A stretch of 64,000 bases of DNA from Papilionanthe hookeriana x Papilionanthe teres (lineage: Eukaryota; Streptophyta; Magnoliopsida; Asparagales; Orchidaceae): positions 21,309,771 to 21,373,770 of the forward strand of contig CM040434.1 of NCBI GenBank assembly GCA_022702705.1, read 5' to 3'. The translations under genes and the position numbers were made by a program. Under the pieces are notes generated by a model, which had not been told where the DNA came from, searched no databases, and saw only the letters and a list, made by a program, of their open reading frames with translations. Shown here one piece after another: positions 23,995-33,620 of this stretch (its first letter is position 1; the number at the start of each line of letters is the position of its first letter).

Positions 23995-24462
23995 GTCATT
24001 AACTGACCCACATCCAACGCTTCAAACACGAGCCCAAAAGAGAATACTACACCCACAACAACTGCCACCATCACACTCCCAAACCACCACCTACTCTCCA
24101 TCCATCCCTGTTTCTTCCCCCTCACCTCGTCCTTCTCCCCCAAACCATCATCATCATTGCCAAAAGAACTCGATCCCTCGTCCGACGATGATCAGCCATC
24201 AAAGGAGTCAAGTAGGGATTCTATTTTCGCGTCCATGGCTTCCTTATCGTAGGCATCGAGGATGGGTCTGTAGAGAAAAGTTAAGTTTTTTGGGGGACAT
24301 TTGGAGGAGTCCGGTGTCGAAGTGAGAGGCTGATGAATGGAGGCCTTCGGCGGAGTAGCTCCGGCAGTGGTGAGGGATGGAAGTCTTGTATCGGTCCCAG
24401 TCGCGGCGGAGGTGATGGTATTGTTGTTGAAGTGAGATGTGGTGGCATTGAGATGTTGGCAT
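23995..24462 (-). pseudogene. Broken copy of the small 162-codon gene (segment A)
   Basis: Starts at the same ATG as the copy at 59,660 (MPTSQCHHISLQQQYHHLRR). It loses 11 bp after KLNFSLQ, which shifts the frame and ends it early (72 residues). The rest of the ancestral frame, including the tail that would encode the membrane segment, can be followed to a TGA at 23,995. See 59,172-59,660 for the intact version. Confidence 0.7.
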
Positions 24463-25391
24463 GGTGCGTATGTGAGATTTGGTTTTCTGGTGAGGGAGAA
24501 GTGGGGTGAGAAATTTGTGGATGAAGGAAGTTGGGATTGGGAGGGAAGGGTTATTTGAAACTTGAAACTAATTGAGGTTAAGGGCGCTGGTGTAACGGCT
24601 TCAGCCTGTTTAGTGACCATTTGATTTAAGGGATCTATGCAATTGTATGCAATATGGTTACTTATATAATATACGCGATCATGCAATCATTCAACAAATT
24701 GAAGGGATGGTTTCTTCATAAAGCGAACTCTTGGCCAGTACATTTTAATTTTAGTTCCTTCTTTCATATGAATTCAAAAATAGCAATAAATGAATTTATT
24801 TTCCTTAATGTTGGCCTTGTTTTCTCTGGCCAAGAGTTTGCTTTATGAAGAAACCATCCCTTCAATTTGTTGAATTATTGCATGATCGCGTAAACTATAT
24901 AAGTAACCATATTGCATACAATTGCATAGATCCCTTAAATAAAATGATCACTAAACAGGCTGAAGCCGTTACACCAGCGCCCTCAACCTCAATCAGTTTC
25001 AAATTTCAAATAACCCTTCCCTCACAATCCCAACTTCCTTCATCAACAAATTTCTCACCCCTCTTCTCCCTCACCAGAAAACTAAATCTCACGTACGCAC
25101 CATGCCAACATCTCAATGCCACCACATCTCGCTTCAACAACAATACCAGCACCTCCGCCGTGACTGGGACCGATACAAGACTTCCATCCTCACCACCGCC
25201 GGAGCCACTCCGTCGAAGGTCTCCATTCATCAGCCTCTCACTTCGACATCGAACTCCTCCAAATGTCCCCAAAAAATCTCAACTTTTCTCTACATCGTAC
25301 AACCCAACCTATCCTCGATGCCTACGATAAGGAAGCCATGGACGCGGAAATAGAATACCTACTTGACTCCTTTGATGGCTGCTCATCATCG
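24186..25391. repeat. Inverted duplication (arms of about 550 bp, 99-bp loop)
   Basis: Left arm 24,186-24,737 and right arm 24,837-25,391 are reverse-complement copies of the 5' half of the small gene plus upstream DNA. The right arm keeps ACAACCCAACCT near 25,300, which the left arm has lost by deletion but segment B keeps. The right arm therefore is not a simple fold-back of the present left arm; it represents a third gene copy or an older inversion. The right arm abuts truncated element E1. Confidence 0.85.
25102..25391 (+). pseudogene. Third, inverted and truncated copy of the small gene
   Basis: ATG at 25,102 begins MPTSQCHHISLQQQYQHLRR, like the copy at 59,660. The frame then shifts after KTSI, and the gene is cut off at the E1 junction before the part encoding the acidic region and the C-terminal hydrophobic segment. 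Confidence 0.7.
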
Positions 25392-26510
25392 TTCATCACC
25401 AAAAGAAAACTTCATATCCTTTGGATCAACATATGGTGAAAATCTGGGACAAGTAGGGTACTGAACATCTTGCTCACCCTTCAGAAATCTCACTAAAGAC
25501 TCAGAATACTCAGCATCGTAATCACTCTTTCTTTGTGTATACTCAGAAAGATGATCGATCTTCTTATCTATCGAATCTACTCTACAATGAGTTAGGAATA
25601 ACTTATTTTCCTACTCTATAAACTGATCAAGCATGGTATCCCAAAAAGTAGATGGTGGCTCAGTAGAAGTATATGGTCTAGAAGTAGAAGCTCTACCTGA
25701 AGTAGGTAATGAACCAGAAGGTGCAGTAGAACTCTTACCTCAAAGTCGATCATAGATGCTGACGCTCTCTCTTCCTATAGGCTTTGTCGACTTGAGCTTT
25801 TCCTCAGAAAGCTCAACAACTACTCCAGCACTTTGACATAGAGAATAGATCAGAGATAGAAAACCAAGTCCAATAGAAGTGCTAGAACGAGTAGTAGCCT
25901 CTACATAATCATAAATAATGCTCCCTACATCAATAGACTTCTTCTCTTTAATGCATTAGTAAAGAATAGCTCTATCTTTGGTAACCTCGCTCAGATGATT
26001 GGATGGAAGGAGACGAGCAGAAATAAAGTAGTGTCATGCATTTGAAATACCATTAAGCTTAGAAGATGAAAAATTTACCCTTTTTCCATTCCAAATCTTC
26101 CAGGCTCCAGTACTATCAGTCAGGTAGGCAATGATCATATCCAAATCTCTCTCAGATGGAGATAATCCGGAGTAATAACAATCAATATTTGGCGGCAGGC
26201 CATAGAAAATATTGATGAGTTCAGGAGTGTCCTCGAAAGAAAATCTCGTATTCTTCAACATCCACGAAATTAGCATAAAACTCTCTAACAACCGGGATAA
26301 CGGCAACAGCAGTGAAATAGCATAATCTTTGACAGTTGAGCGCAACGATTGTCTCCTCAATTCCTCCAGGATTATAAAAACTTCGCTCTGAGATAAATTT
26401 TTGAGTCGTAGCAAAATCTTTGTATCAGAAGTGTGCAGCAGCAGTGACAAACTTGCTACGATCAAAATTTTCTCATTCCTTTCCTCGCTTAGATTTGGGT
26501 GTCATCTAAA
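25392..26510 (-). pseudogene. Env-like ORF of E1
   Basis: The upstream part (26,034-26,465) contains LINIFYGLPPN, SPSERDLDMIIAYLTD and GAWKIWNGKRVNFSSSKLN, as in the plant transposon-protein domain found after integrase in Athila elements. A TGA then stands where the 42.7 kb copy has a Trp codon. The downstream part (25,392-26,030) reads HYFISARLLPSNHLSEVTKD, then IGLGFLSLIYSLCQSAGV, a Ser/Thr-rich linker and FPTCPRF-like VQYPTCPRFSPYVDP. At least three in-frame stops occur. Function unknown. Confidence 0.7.
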
Positions 26511-26859
26511 CGTGAAAGAAAAACGTGAAATAAATTCAACGGATTTAGGAAAATAAACTAATTTAAGCTTCTCAAACTTGAAAGAGCTTAAAAATTTCAT
26601 GAATTTAACCTTAAAAATCAAAATTTTTCTCAAGATTTTAGTTTTTCTCAATGAGAGCAAAATCCATGGTAAAAATAAAAAATAATGAGTTTAGAATGTA
26701 GATCTGACCTCAGGATGAAAAAATCGGGTGATTTCAAGCTCAAAAACTTGAAAATCTCTAGGGGGTATTTTCGCGAAAACCAGTGGAGAAGGAAGCTTAG
26801 GCATCAAAAATGGCGTTGGGGGGGGTTTAAGAAGATGAGTTTTCGGGTTCAGGCCAAAC

Positions 26860-26876
26860 CGGCGCCTAGGCGCCAG
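26860..26876. promoter_or_regulatory. GC-rich palindrome, E1 spacer
   Basis: CGGCGCCTAGGCGCCAG contains the perfect palindrome GGCGCCTAGGCGCC. Confidence 0.7.
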
Positions 26877-27273
26877 ACTCGCCTTTCCAAAAATTCAATT
26901 TACATTAAATATTTTTCACCAAATTTTATCAAATTTGACTCCTAATTACTCTTATGAGAGGATTAATCCAATGTATATCCTCCAATCATTTTCACAATCA
27001 ATTTAAAATGATAGTATAGATCCACAAAAATGTATCCAAATTCTTCAATTCCAATCCCTAATTTCCATTCTAAATTCAATAAATTTCAGTACAAGACTGT
27101 ATCAAGTTTCATAGTTTTATAAATAACACAAACAACAACATATTCAAAGCAAACATTTAAATCCAACAACACAAATTGAACAATTAAACAAACACACAAA
27201 TTCGATATTCAACAAACTAACACAAGACTCGATCATAGCTAAAACACATATAAGATCTATTTAACACCGATCT

Positions 27274-27630
27274 TCAATTACCATCTCTTTTGCAATGAAG
27301 ATCGCTAGGACTGAAGGAATATAACACCAACGCCCTTGGAAATTCCAAAGCCGTCTTTTCATCGATCCACTTGTTCTTCCCGTACATTTCTACTTGAGCG
27401 TCATGATAGGCCGCCATATGATCAGATTGAATTTTAGTTTGCCATTCCAAGTGTTCGTATTGGTGGTACATCTCATGGAGACGATTACCAATACTTCAAA
27501 GTTTCGCTTCAATCTTCTTCAATCGACTAGACAATTTCTCCATACTAACAGCAATAAAACCATTAAAATAAGTTTGAGGATCTTTAGGAGATTTGTCTCT
27601 TACCTCATTTCCATGATTTCCTCAATTCAT
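27274..27630 (-). CDS. Possible small coiled-coil ORF in the E1 spacer, interrupted
   Basis: The minus strand reads QTYFNGFIAVSMEKLSSRLK, then KIEAKL-stop, then an open frame of 65 codons from 27,471 (MYHQYEHLEWQTKIQSDHMA, HDAQVEMYGKNKW) to the stop at 27,274. The Glu/Lys heptad-like pattern and the HDAQVEMY motif recall the end of the E0 env-like ORF (YHDAHMRFF). It may be a duplicated env-like tail. It carries at least one stop, and I do not recognise a family. Confidence 0.3.
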
Positions 27631-27779
27631 TGCCTCCAAATCCTTCTTAACTCCTCCAAAATGGAATGCTCTGGTCAAAATTAAGGTTTCTATGGGATTG
27701 GGGACGAAGATAAGGCAATATATAAAGAGATTTCGTGTGAAAAAAGGATTATTTTTAGTTTTTACACGATCTGTAACTG

Positions 27780-27876
27780 TGGCGCTTAGGCGCCGGAATC
27801 TGGCGCCTAGGTGCGGATCATCGATACGCAAGCCATTCTAGCGCTTAGGTGCCAATTTTTGGCGCCTAGGCGCCGG
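27780..27876. promoter_or_regulatory. Two pairs of GC-rich palindromes, E1 spacer
   Basis: TGGCGCTTAGGCGCCGG (27,780) and TGGCGCCTAGGTGCGG (27,801) start 21 bp apart. AGCGCTTAGGTGCCAA (27,840) and TGGCGCCTAGGCGCCGG (27,860) start 20 bp apart. Confidence 0.75.
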
Positions 27877-28257
27877 AACCTCGATCGACTCTGATTCGCC
27901 TATCTTCAAATTTTGCAAGTTTCGGTAATAAAAATAGGTCTAACAAATGGTATGATCAACACACAAGCACAATTACGAAAAATTCAAATCACAAAAAATC
28001 ACAAACGAATGTTAACTTGATCTCCATTTTACTCACATTTGACATGGTGGTCCAAGTCCAAATTCTATATACTTCAAGATAATGTTTAGCTTAAGCCAAT
28101 ATAGACTTGTTAGCCTTCTATTTTAAGAAGTTATATGAAAATTTAGTCAAGACTAAGGCATAACCTTACAACAATAATTTAACTCACACTAATAAATATG
28201 GGTTGTCTCCCACAAAGCGCTTGGTTTAACGTCATCAACCCGACTTAATTAATTGAA

Positions 28258-29440
28258 TTAATTGGGTAGACTTAGCTCATAAGCCTCTTTATAATTTAAT
28301 TTCATTTCTCCCATATAAGGCTTCAGTCTTAATCCGTTAACTTTAAATACTTTTTCAGTTTTGGGATCTTTAATATCCACAGCTCCATAAGGGTATACTT
28401 TCACAATTATAAATGGTCCCATCCATTTAGATTTTAATTTTCTTGGAAAAAGTTTTAAATGAGAATTAAATAATAATACTTCTTTTCCAAGCTCGAATAT
28501 TTTCCTTGAAATCATTTTGTCATGCAATTTCTTCATTCTTTCCTTATAAATTTTTGCATTTTCATAAGACTCATTTCTTACCTCTTCCATTTCATTCAGT
28601 TGTAATAATCGTTTTTCTCCTGTAGTATTCAAGTTATAATTGAACTCATTTTTCGCCCAATAAGCTTTATGTTCATGTTCAACAGGTAATTGACAATGTT
28701 TACCATAAATTAATTGATAAGGTGACATTTCGATAGGTGTCTTATAAGCTGTTCTATAAGATCATAATGCAGAATCAAGTCTATCAACCCAGTCAGTTGT
28801 TTTAGGATTAACAGTCTTTTCTAATATTCTTTTAATTTCTCTGTTTGACACTTCAGTCATTCCACTTATTTGAGGATGATATGAAGTTGCAATTCTATGA
28901 TTAATTTTGAATTTTTCCAGCAATGATTGAATTCTTATAGGTCTGAAATGACTTCCCCCATCTGTGATAATTATCCTGAGCATTCCAAATCTTGTAAAAA
29001 TCATTTTCTTTAAAAATTTTGAAACACTTTTGGAATCACAGTTAGGTAAAGCTACAGCTTCGATCCACTTTGAAACATAATCAACTGCTAATAAAATATA
29101 AATATTTTCATATGATGGTACGAAAGGTCCCATAAAGTCTAAACCCCATACATCGAAAATTTTGATTTCTAATATAAAGTTTAGAGGCATTTCATCTTTT
29201 TGAATATATTTCCCATTCTTTGACATCAATCACATGTTTTCACATAATGTCCAATATCTTTAAATAAAGTAGGCCAATAAAATCCATAATATAAAATTTT
29301 AAATGCAGTTTTATCCACTCCAAAGTGTCCTCCAAATTCAGAGTCGTGACATTTTTGAATAATTGCAAAAGTTTCTTCATAAGGTACACATCTTCGAATC
29401 ACAGAATCTCTTCCTATTTTAAATAAATAAAGATCTTCCT
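28258..29440 (-). pseudogene. Integrase region of E1
   Basis: The zinc-binding N-terminus (about 29,230-29,400) reads AIIQKCHDSEFGGHFGVDKT ... YWPTLF ... CD-stop-CQ. The catalytic core is 28,762-29,229: VWGLDFMGPFVPSYENIY, DYVSKWIEA, the second Asp in IITDGGSHF, and the Glu in HPQISGMTEVSNREIK, so the D,D,E residues are present. The C-terminal part is 28,258-28,728 (MSPYQLIYGKHCQLPVE, KWMGPFIIVKVYPYGAVDI). The product would insert element cDNA into the genome. A stop between core and C-terminus (about 28,760) and one in the zinc finger break it. Confidence 0.9.
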
Positions 29441-30000
29441 AAATATATGATTTACAATCATTATTGAATTTCTTAATGTATTTGATATTCAACTCATATG
29501 GTAAAATATTGCTAACCAAATAGTTAACTATATCTGTATACCAAGGCAATTGTAATCCTTGAATGACATATAATTGCTCATCCAGGAATTTCTCATTTAT
29601 ATTTTCTTCATAAATCTTCTCATTATTATATTTGATTCTTGATAAATGATCAGCAATTTGATTGTCAGTTCCTTTTCTGTTCACAATTTCAAAATCAAAT
29701 TCTTGTAAGAGTAAAACCCATCTGATCAATCTAGGTTTAGCATCCTTTTTAGATATTAAATACTTAATAGCAGATGATCAGTATGCACGATATTTTTTTT
29801 TCCAAGAAGATATGGTCTAAATTTATCTAAGGCATATACTATTGCTAAAAGATTTTTTTCAGTAGTAGTGTAATTTATTTGAGTTTCAGTAAGAGTTTTG
29901 TTAGCATAGTATATAAATTTGAAAATTTTCTCATATTTTTGTCCTAATACAGCTCCGATTGCATAATCACTTGCATCACACATTAATTCAAAAGGTTTAT
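29439..30000 (-). pseudogene. RNase H and connection region of E1
   Basis: Reads PFELMCDASDYAIGAVLGQK (first catalytic Asp in MCDASD), YYANKTLTETQINYTTTEKN (Glu), LLAIVYALDKFRPYLLG, and HTDH. After a frame break come IRWVLLLQEFDFEIVNRKGT and DNQIADHLSRI. This domain would remove the RNA strand during reverse transcription. It has a frameshift near 29,756. Confidence 0.9.
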
Positions 30001-31353
30001 TCTAGTCAGGTGCAACAATAATAGGTGCAGTGATTAATTTTTCTTTCAGAATATTGAACGCATTCAGACAATCTTCATTAAATTAAAATTTAGCTTCTTT
30101 TTCCAGTAAATGACAAAGAGGTTTAGCAATTTTAGAAAAATCCTTTATATATCTCTTATAAAATCTAGCATGACCTAGAAAACTTCTCACATCAGTAACA
30201 GTAGTAGTGGTTGCAGTTCAGCAATAATTTTCACTTTTGCTTGATCAACTTCCATTCCTATTTGTGAAACTTTATGTCCAAGTAAAATTCCTTCTGTGAC
30301 CATAAATTGACATTTTTCTCAGTTTAGAACTAAATTTGTTTCTTCACATCTCTTCAAAACTTTCGTTATTTTTTCCAAGCAAGATTCAAAAGAAGTTTCA
30401 AAAACTGAAAAATCGTCCATAAATATTTCAATTCTTTTATCAATCAAATCACAAAATATTGACATCATACATCTTTGAAAATTTGCAGGTGCATTGCATA
30501 AACCGAAAGGCATTCTTCTAAAGGCAAATGTTCCATAAGGACTAGTAAATGTTGTCTTTTCTTGATCCTCAAGAGCAACGGGTAATTGATGATAACCAGA
30601 ATATCCATCCAGAAAACAGAAATATGAGTGTCCAGCTAATTTATCCAGCATTTAATCCAAGAAAGACAAAGGAAAATGATCCTTTCTAATGGCATTGTTT
30701 AATTTTAGATATTCAATGCAAATACGTCATCCAGTAACTTGTCTTGTTGGGATTAATTCATTTTTGACAGTTACTCCTCCTTTCTTCGGAACACAATGAA
30801 AATGACTCACACGTTGGCTATCTGAAATAGGATAAATAATTCTAGCATCTAACCATTTCAATATCTCTTTCTTGACAACCTCTTTCATAATTGGGTTTAA
30901 TCTTATTTAAGGTTCAATAGTAGATTTACAATTTTCTTCCATTAAAATCCTATGCATATAGATTGAAGGGCTTATTCCTTTTATATCTGCAATAGTCCAA
31001 CCAAAAGCTTTCTTATAATTCTTCAGAACTCCTATTAATTTATCTTCTTGATCTTTGATTAATTCTGAATATATAATTACAGGTAAAGTTAATAAATTTC
31101 CAAGAAATGCATACTTTAAATGTGCAGGTAACATTTTTAATTCCAGTTCAGGGGCTTTTTCAATTGAGGGTAAAAGTATATCATTTTTAGTTGTGTCTAA
31201 AATTTCCCAGTTTTCATGAATATAATGAGTTTCTTCAGATAAATTTTCTTCATTTAATGACTCATTATATAACATAGGTTCTTTATCTTTATCATCAGAA
31301 ATGACCTTACATTTTTCTTGATAATGCTTTTCAAAATATCCATCCGATAGCAT
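30001..31353 (-). pseudogene. Reverse transcriptase of E1
   Basis: The N-terminal part is 30,907-31,353 (LPAHLKYAFLGN, KAFGWTIADIKGISPSIYMH). Then come VPKKGGVTV and a central open stretch, 30,319-30,651: YFCFLDGYSGYHQLPVALED, YGTFAFRRMPFGLCNAPANF, and the catalytic motif IEIFMDDFSVF, which is intact (FMDD, the plant Athila form of YxDD). In-frame stops flank the central part (TAA near 30,652, TGA near 30,316, TAA before 30,907). It would copy element RNA into DNA in cytoplasmic particles. Confidence 0.92.
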
Positions 31354-32153
31354 TTTTATTTATCAGGATACCCATTAATTTCAGAACATTGATTGTTATC
31401 TCTTTATCATTAACTCTCATCGTTAATTCTTCTTTTTGCACATCAATCATAGCTCGTCCGGTAGCTAGAAAAGGTCTTCCTAAAATGATGGGTATTTTTT
31501 TATCTTCTTCCATATCTAGAACAATGAAATCCACAGGGAAGATAAATTTGTCTACCTTAACAAGAATATCCTCTATAACTCCTTTAGGATAAGTGATCGA
31601 TTGATCAGCTAACTGAAGAGTTACAGTGGTAGGAGAAATCTCTCCTAAATCTAACCTTCAAAAGATTGAAAATGGCATGAGATTAATACTTGCTCCTAAA
31701 TCACATATGGCTTTTCCACAGAATTTTTCTCCAATAGCACATGGTATAGTGAAACTTCCAGGATCTTTAAGTTTCTGAGGTAATTTCTTCTGAATTATTA
31801 CACTACATTCTTCACTTAAATGCAACAATTTCATAAGCTTCAAATATTCTCTTCTTGCTTAAAATATCCTTCATATATTTTGCATAGCTTGGTATTTGCT
31901 CCAAAGCTTCAGCAAAAGGAACGTTGATAGTAAGTTTCTTAAAAATTTCAAAGAACTTAGAAAATTGATGGTTAAGCTTCTGTTGTTTAAGTCTTTGAGG
32001 AAAAGGTGGTGGTGGTCTTTCAACTTCCACTTCAATAGGTACAACAGTCTGATCTTTACTTGGAAAAAGGGTATCTTTAGGTTTTTCAATCTCTTCAACT
32101 TCTTTCTCTTTTTCAATCTAATTCTGTGTTTTCTCTTTTAATTCCTTTCCACT
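31331..32153 (-). pseudogene. Protease and preceding linker of E1
   Basis: The linker (31,812-32,030) reads VERPPPPFPQRLKQQKLNHQ, FFEIFKKLTINVPFAEAL, YAKYMKDILSKKR. The protease follows with EECSVIIQKKLPQKLKDPGS, FTIPCAIGEKFCGKA and the active-site motif CDLGASINLMP (31,658-31,843). Then comes DFIVLDMEEDKKIPIILGRP, FLATGRAMIDV (31,331-31,534). It is an aspartic protease that would cleave the Gag-Pol polyprotein. Frameshifts separate the pieces. Confidence 0.88.
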
Positions 32154-33395
32154 TCAGAGTTGTACAACTTTTGCTTGTTCATGTACTTTTTCAGATCCTT
32201 TAGGATTAATTTCGACATTGCTAGGCAATGTTCCTTGTGGTCTGTAATTAATGAAATTAGCTATTTGACCCATCTGATTCTCAATATTACGAAAAACATT
32301 ATTTTGACTTTGTAGCTGATTGCTTAGTTGCAAGATCAATTCTTCTACAGACAACTTTTTCTGCTGATTGTTATAACCAGGAGGATAAGTTGGTCTATAG
32401 TTTAAATTTCCTTGATTGTTCCAATTTGAAGTAACTTGATGTCCATTACTCCAATTAAAATTAGGATGATTTTTCCAACCATGATTATAATAATTAGAAT
32501 AAGAGTTATTAGTTTTACTAGCAATAGCTTGCAAAGTTCCTATTGTTTGAGAATCATCAGAATTTGTAGAATTGTCATTACTTACATGCGATATATTAAT
32601 AGCAAAATTATCTAATTTCTTAGATATCGCAGCCACTTGTGAAGCTAAAATAGAAAAGGCTTCATTATCTTGATTACTGGCCATTCTTTTAGGATTAACC
32701 CTTTCAGAAGGACATTGAAAATTATTATTAGCCATTTTTTTAATTAAAGTGTTGGCTTCTTCAAATGTCTTAGCCATTAAAGAACCACCAGGAGCAGCAT
32801 CAATAATAGATTTAACTGATCCAATAAGTCCATTATAAAATGTTTGAATAATTAACCAATCTGGTAAAGCATGATGAGGACATTTTCTTAATAATTTTTT
32901 AAATCTTTCCCAAGCTTCGTAAATTGTTTCTCCATCAAATTGCATAAATGAAGTAATATCATTTCTCAATTTAGCAGTTTTAGAAGGAGGAAAATATTTA
33001 GCAAGGAATTTTTGTGTCATATTTGCCCATGTTTTAAGAGAACTAGTTGCTAATGAATTAAGCCACATCTTTGCTTTATCTTTTAAGGAAAAAGGAAAGA
33101 GTCTAAGCCTAATAGCATCATCAGAAACATTATTATATTTAAAGGTAGCACAAAGTTCTAAAAAACTAGCAAGATGTAAATTTGGAACCTCATTAGGTGT
33201 TCCTTCAAATTGATTATTTTGAGCCATTTGAATAATAGAAGGTTTAGGCTCAAAAGAATTAGAATCTACAGCTGGCATTTGAATACTAACATGAAGTTCA
33301 TCACTCGTAGGGTTCGTATATTCCCTTAATGGTTTATAAATATTTTGTTCATTAATTTCGATTGGATTATGATTATTGTTATGTAAGTTAGCCAT
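32154..33395 (-). CDS. Gag protein of E1 (413 codons)
   Basis: The longest open frame in the window. It encodes the structural protein that would form the cytoplasmic particle around element RNA. Residues about 70-230 match the plant retrotransposon gag domain: PNLHLASFLELCATFK, FPFSLKDKAKMWLNSL, WANMTQKFLAKYFPPSKTAK, DGETIYEAWERFKKLL, FYNGL. The C-terminal third is Asn/Gln-rich with no visible CCHC zinc knuckle, as is usual for Athila. It ends at a TGA (about 32,154); the same frame continues through a second stop (TAG) into the protease linker. Gag-Pol was therefore one frame originally, and this is the open N-terminal part. Start chosen at MANLHNNN, about 160 bp after the primer site. Confidence 0.9.
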   Translation of the reverse strand: MANLHNNNHNPIEINEQNIYKPLREYTNPTSDELHVSIQMPAVDSNSFEPKPSIIQMAQNNQFEGTPNEVPNLHLASFLELCATFKYNNVSDDAIRLRLFPFSLKDKAKMWLNSLATSSLKTWANMTQKFLAKYFPPSKTAKLRNDITSFMQFDGETIYEAWERFKKLLRKCPHHALPDWLIIQTFYNGLIGSVKSIIDAAPGGSLMAKTFEEANTLIKKMANNNFQCPSERVNPKRMASNQDNEAFSILASQVAAISKKLDNFAINISHVSNDNSTNSDDSQTIGTLQAIASKTNNSYSNYYNHGWKNHPNFNWSNGHQVTSNWNNQGNLNYRPTYPPGYNNQQKKLSVEELILQLSNQLQSQNNVFRNIENQMGQIANFINYRPQGTLPSNVEINPKGSEKVHEQAKVVQL

Positions 33396-33554
33396 TTCTT
33401 GATGTTTTGAAATTTGTTTTCCTTTTTAATTTCTTTTAATTGTTCTTTCTAATTCAGAATCAAAAGGTAGTAATCATTCAGATCCAGAACTACACATAAA
33501 ATTTAAAATATTTTTGTTTTTTGTTTTTTTACTTTTTATATATTTTTTATATTA

Positions 33555-33572
33555 TCCCCGACAACGGCGCCA
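33555..33572 (-). promoter_or_regulatory. Primer-binding site of E1 (tRNA-Asp type)
   Basis: The minus strand reads TGGCGCCGTTGTCGGGGA, one mismatch from the complement of the 3' end of plant tRNA-Asp (TGGCGCCGTTGCCGGGGA). It lies 48 bp from the LTR end at 33,621, farther than usual. Confidence 0.9.
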
Positions 33573-33620
33573 AAAACTTGATGCGATGCGACTTTATATA
33601 TGCTTTAAAATACAAGAATT

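Larger units (their letters stand above)
22496..24836. other. Segment A, right part: duplicated low-copy DNA
   Basis: Collinear with 57,899-60,045 at high identity. It differs by a 214-bp GC-rich insertion at 23,263-23,476, an 11-bp deletion in the small ORF and a deletion of about 20 bp near 24,737. It carries a broken kinase exon and a broken copy of the 162-codon ORF. At 24,836 the match to segment B stops and an inverted copy begins. Confidence 0.8.
26466..28257 (-). other. Integrase-to-env spacer of E1
   Basis: A 1.8 kb non-coding spacer typical of Athila elements. It contains GC-rich near-palindromes at 26,860-26,876, 27,780-27,816 and 27,840-27,876, a possible small ORF (27,274-27,630), and at about 28,200-28,225 the block whose minus strand reads AAGCGCTTTGTGGGAGAC. 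The last block matches AAGCACTTTGTGGGAGGC at 41,189 and 41,614 after the second integrase. Confidence 0.7.

Noticed and set aside
33555..33572. tRNA-Asp gene fragment
   Set aside because: Only the 18-nt acceptor-end complement is present, placed between LTR and gag; it is a primer-binding site.
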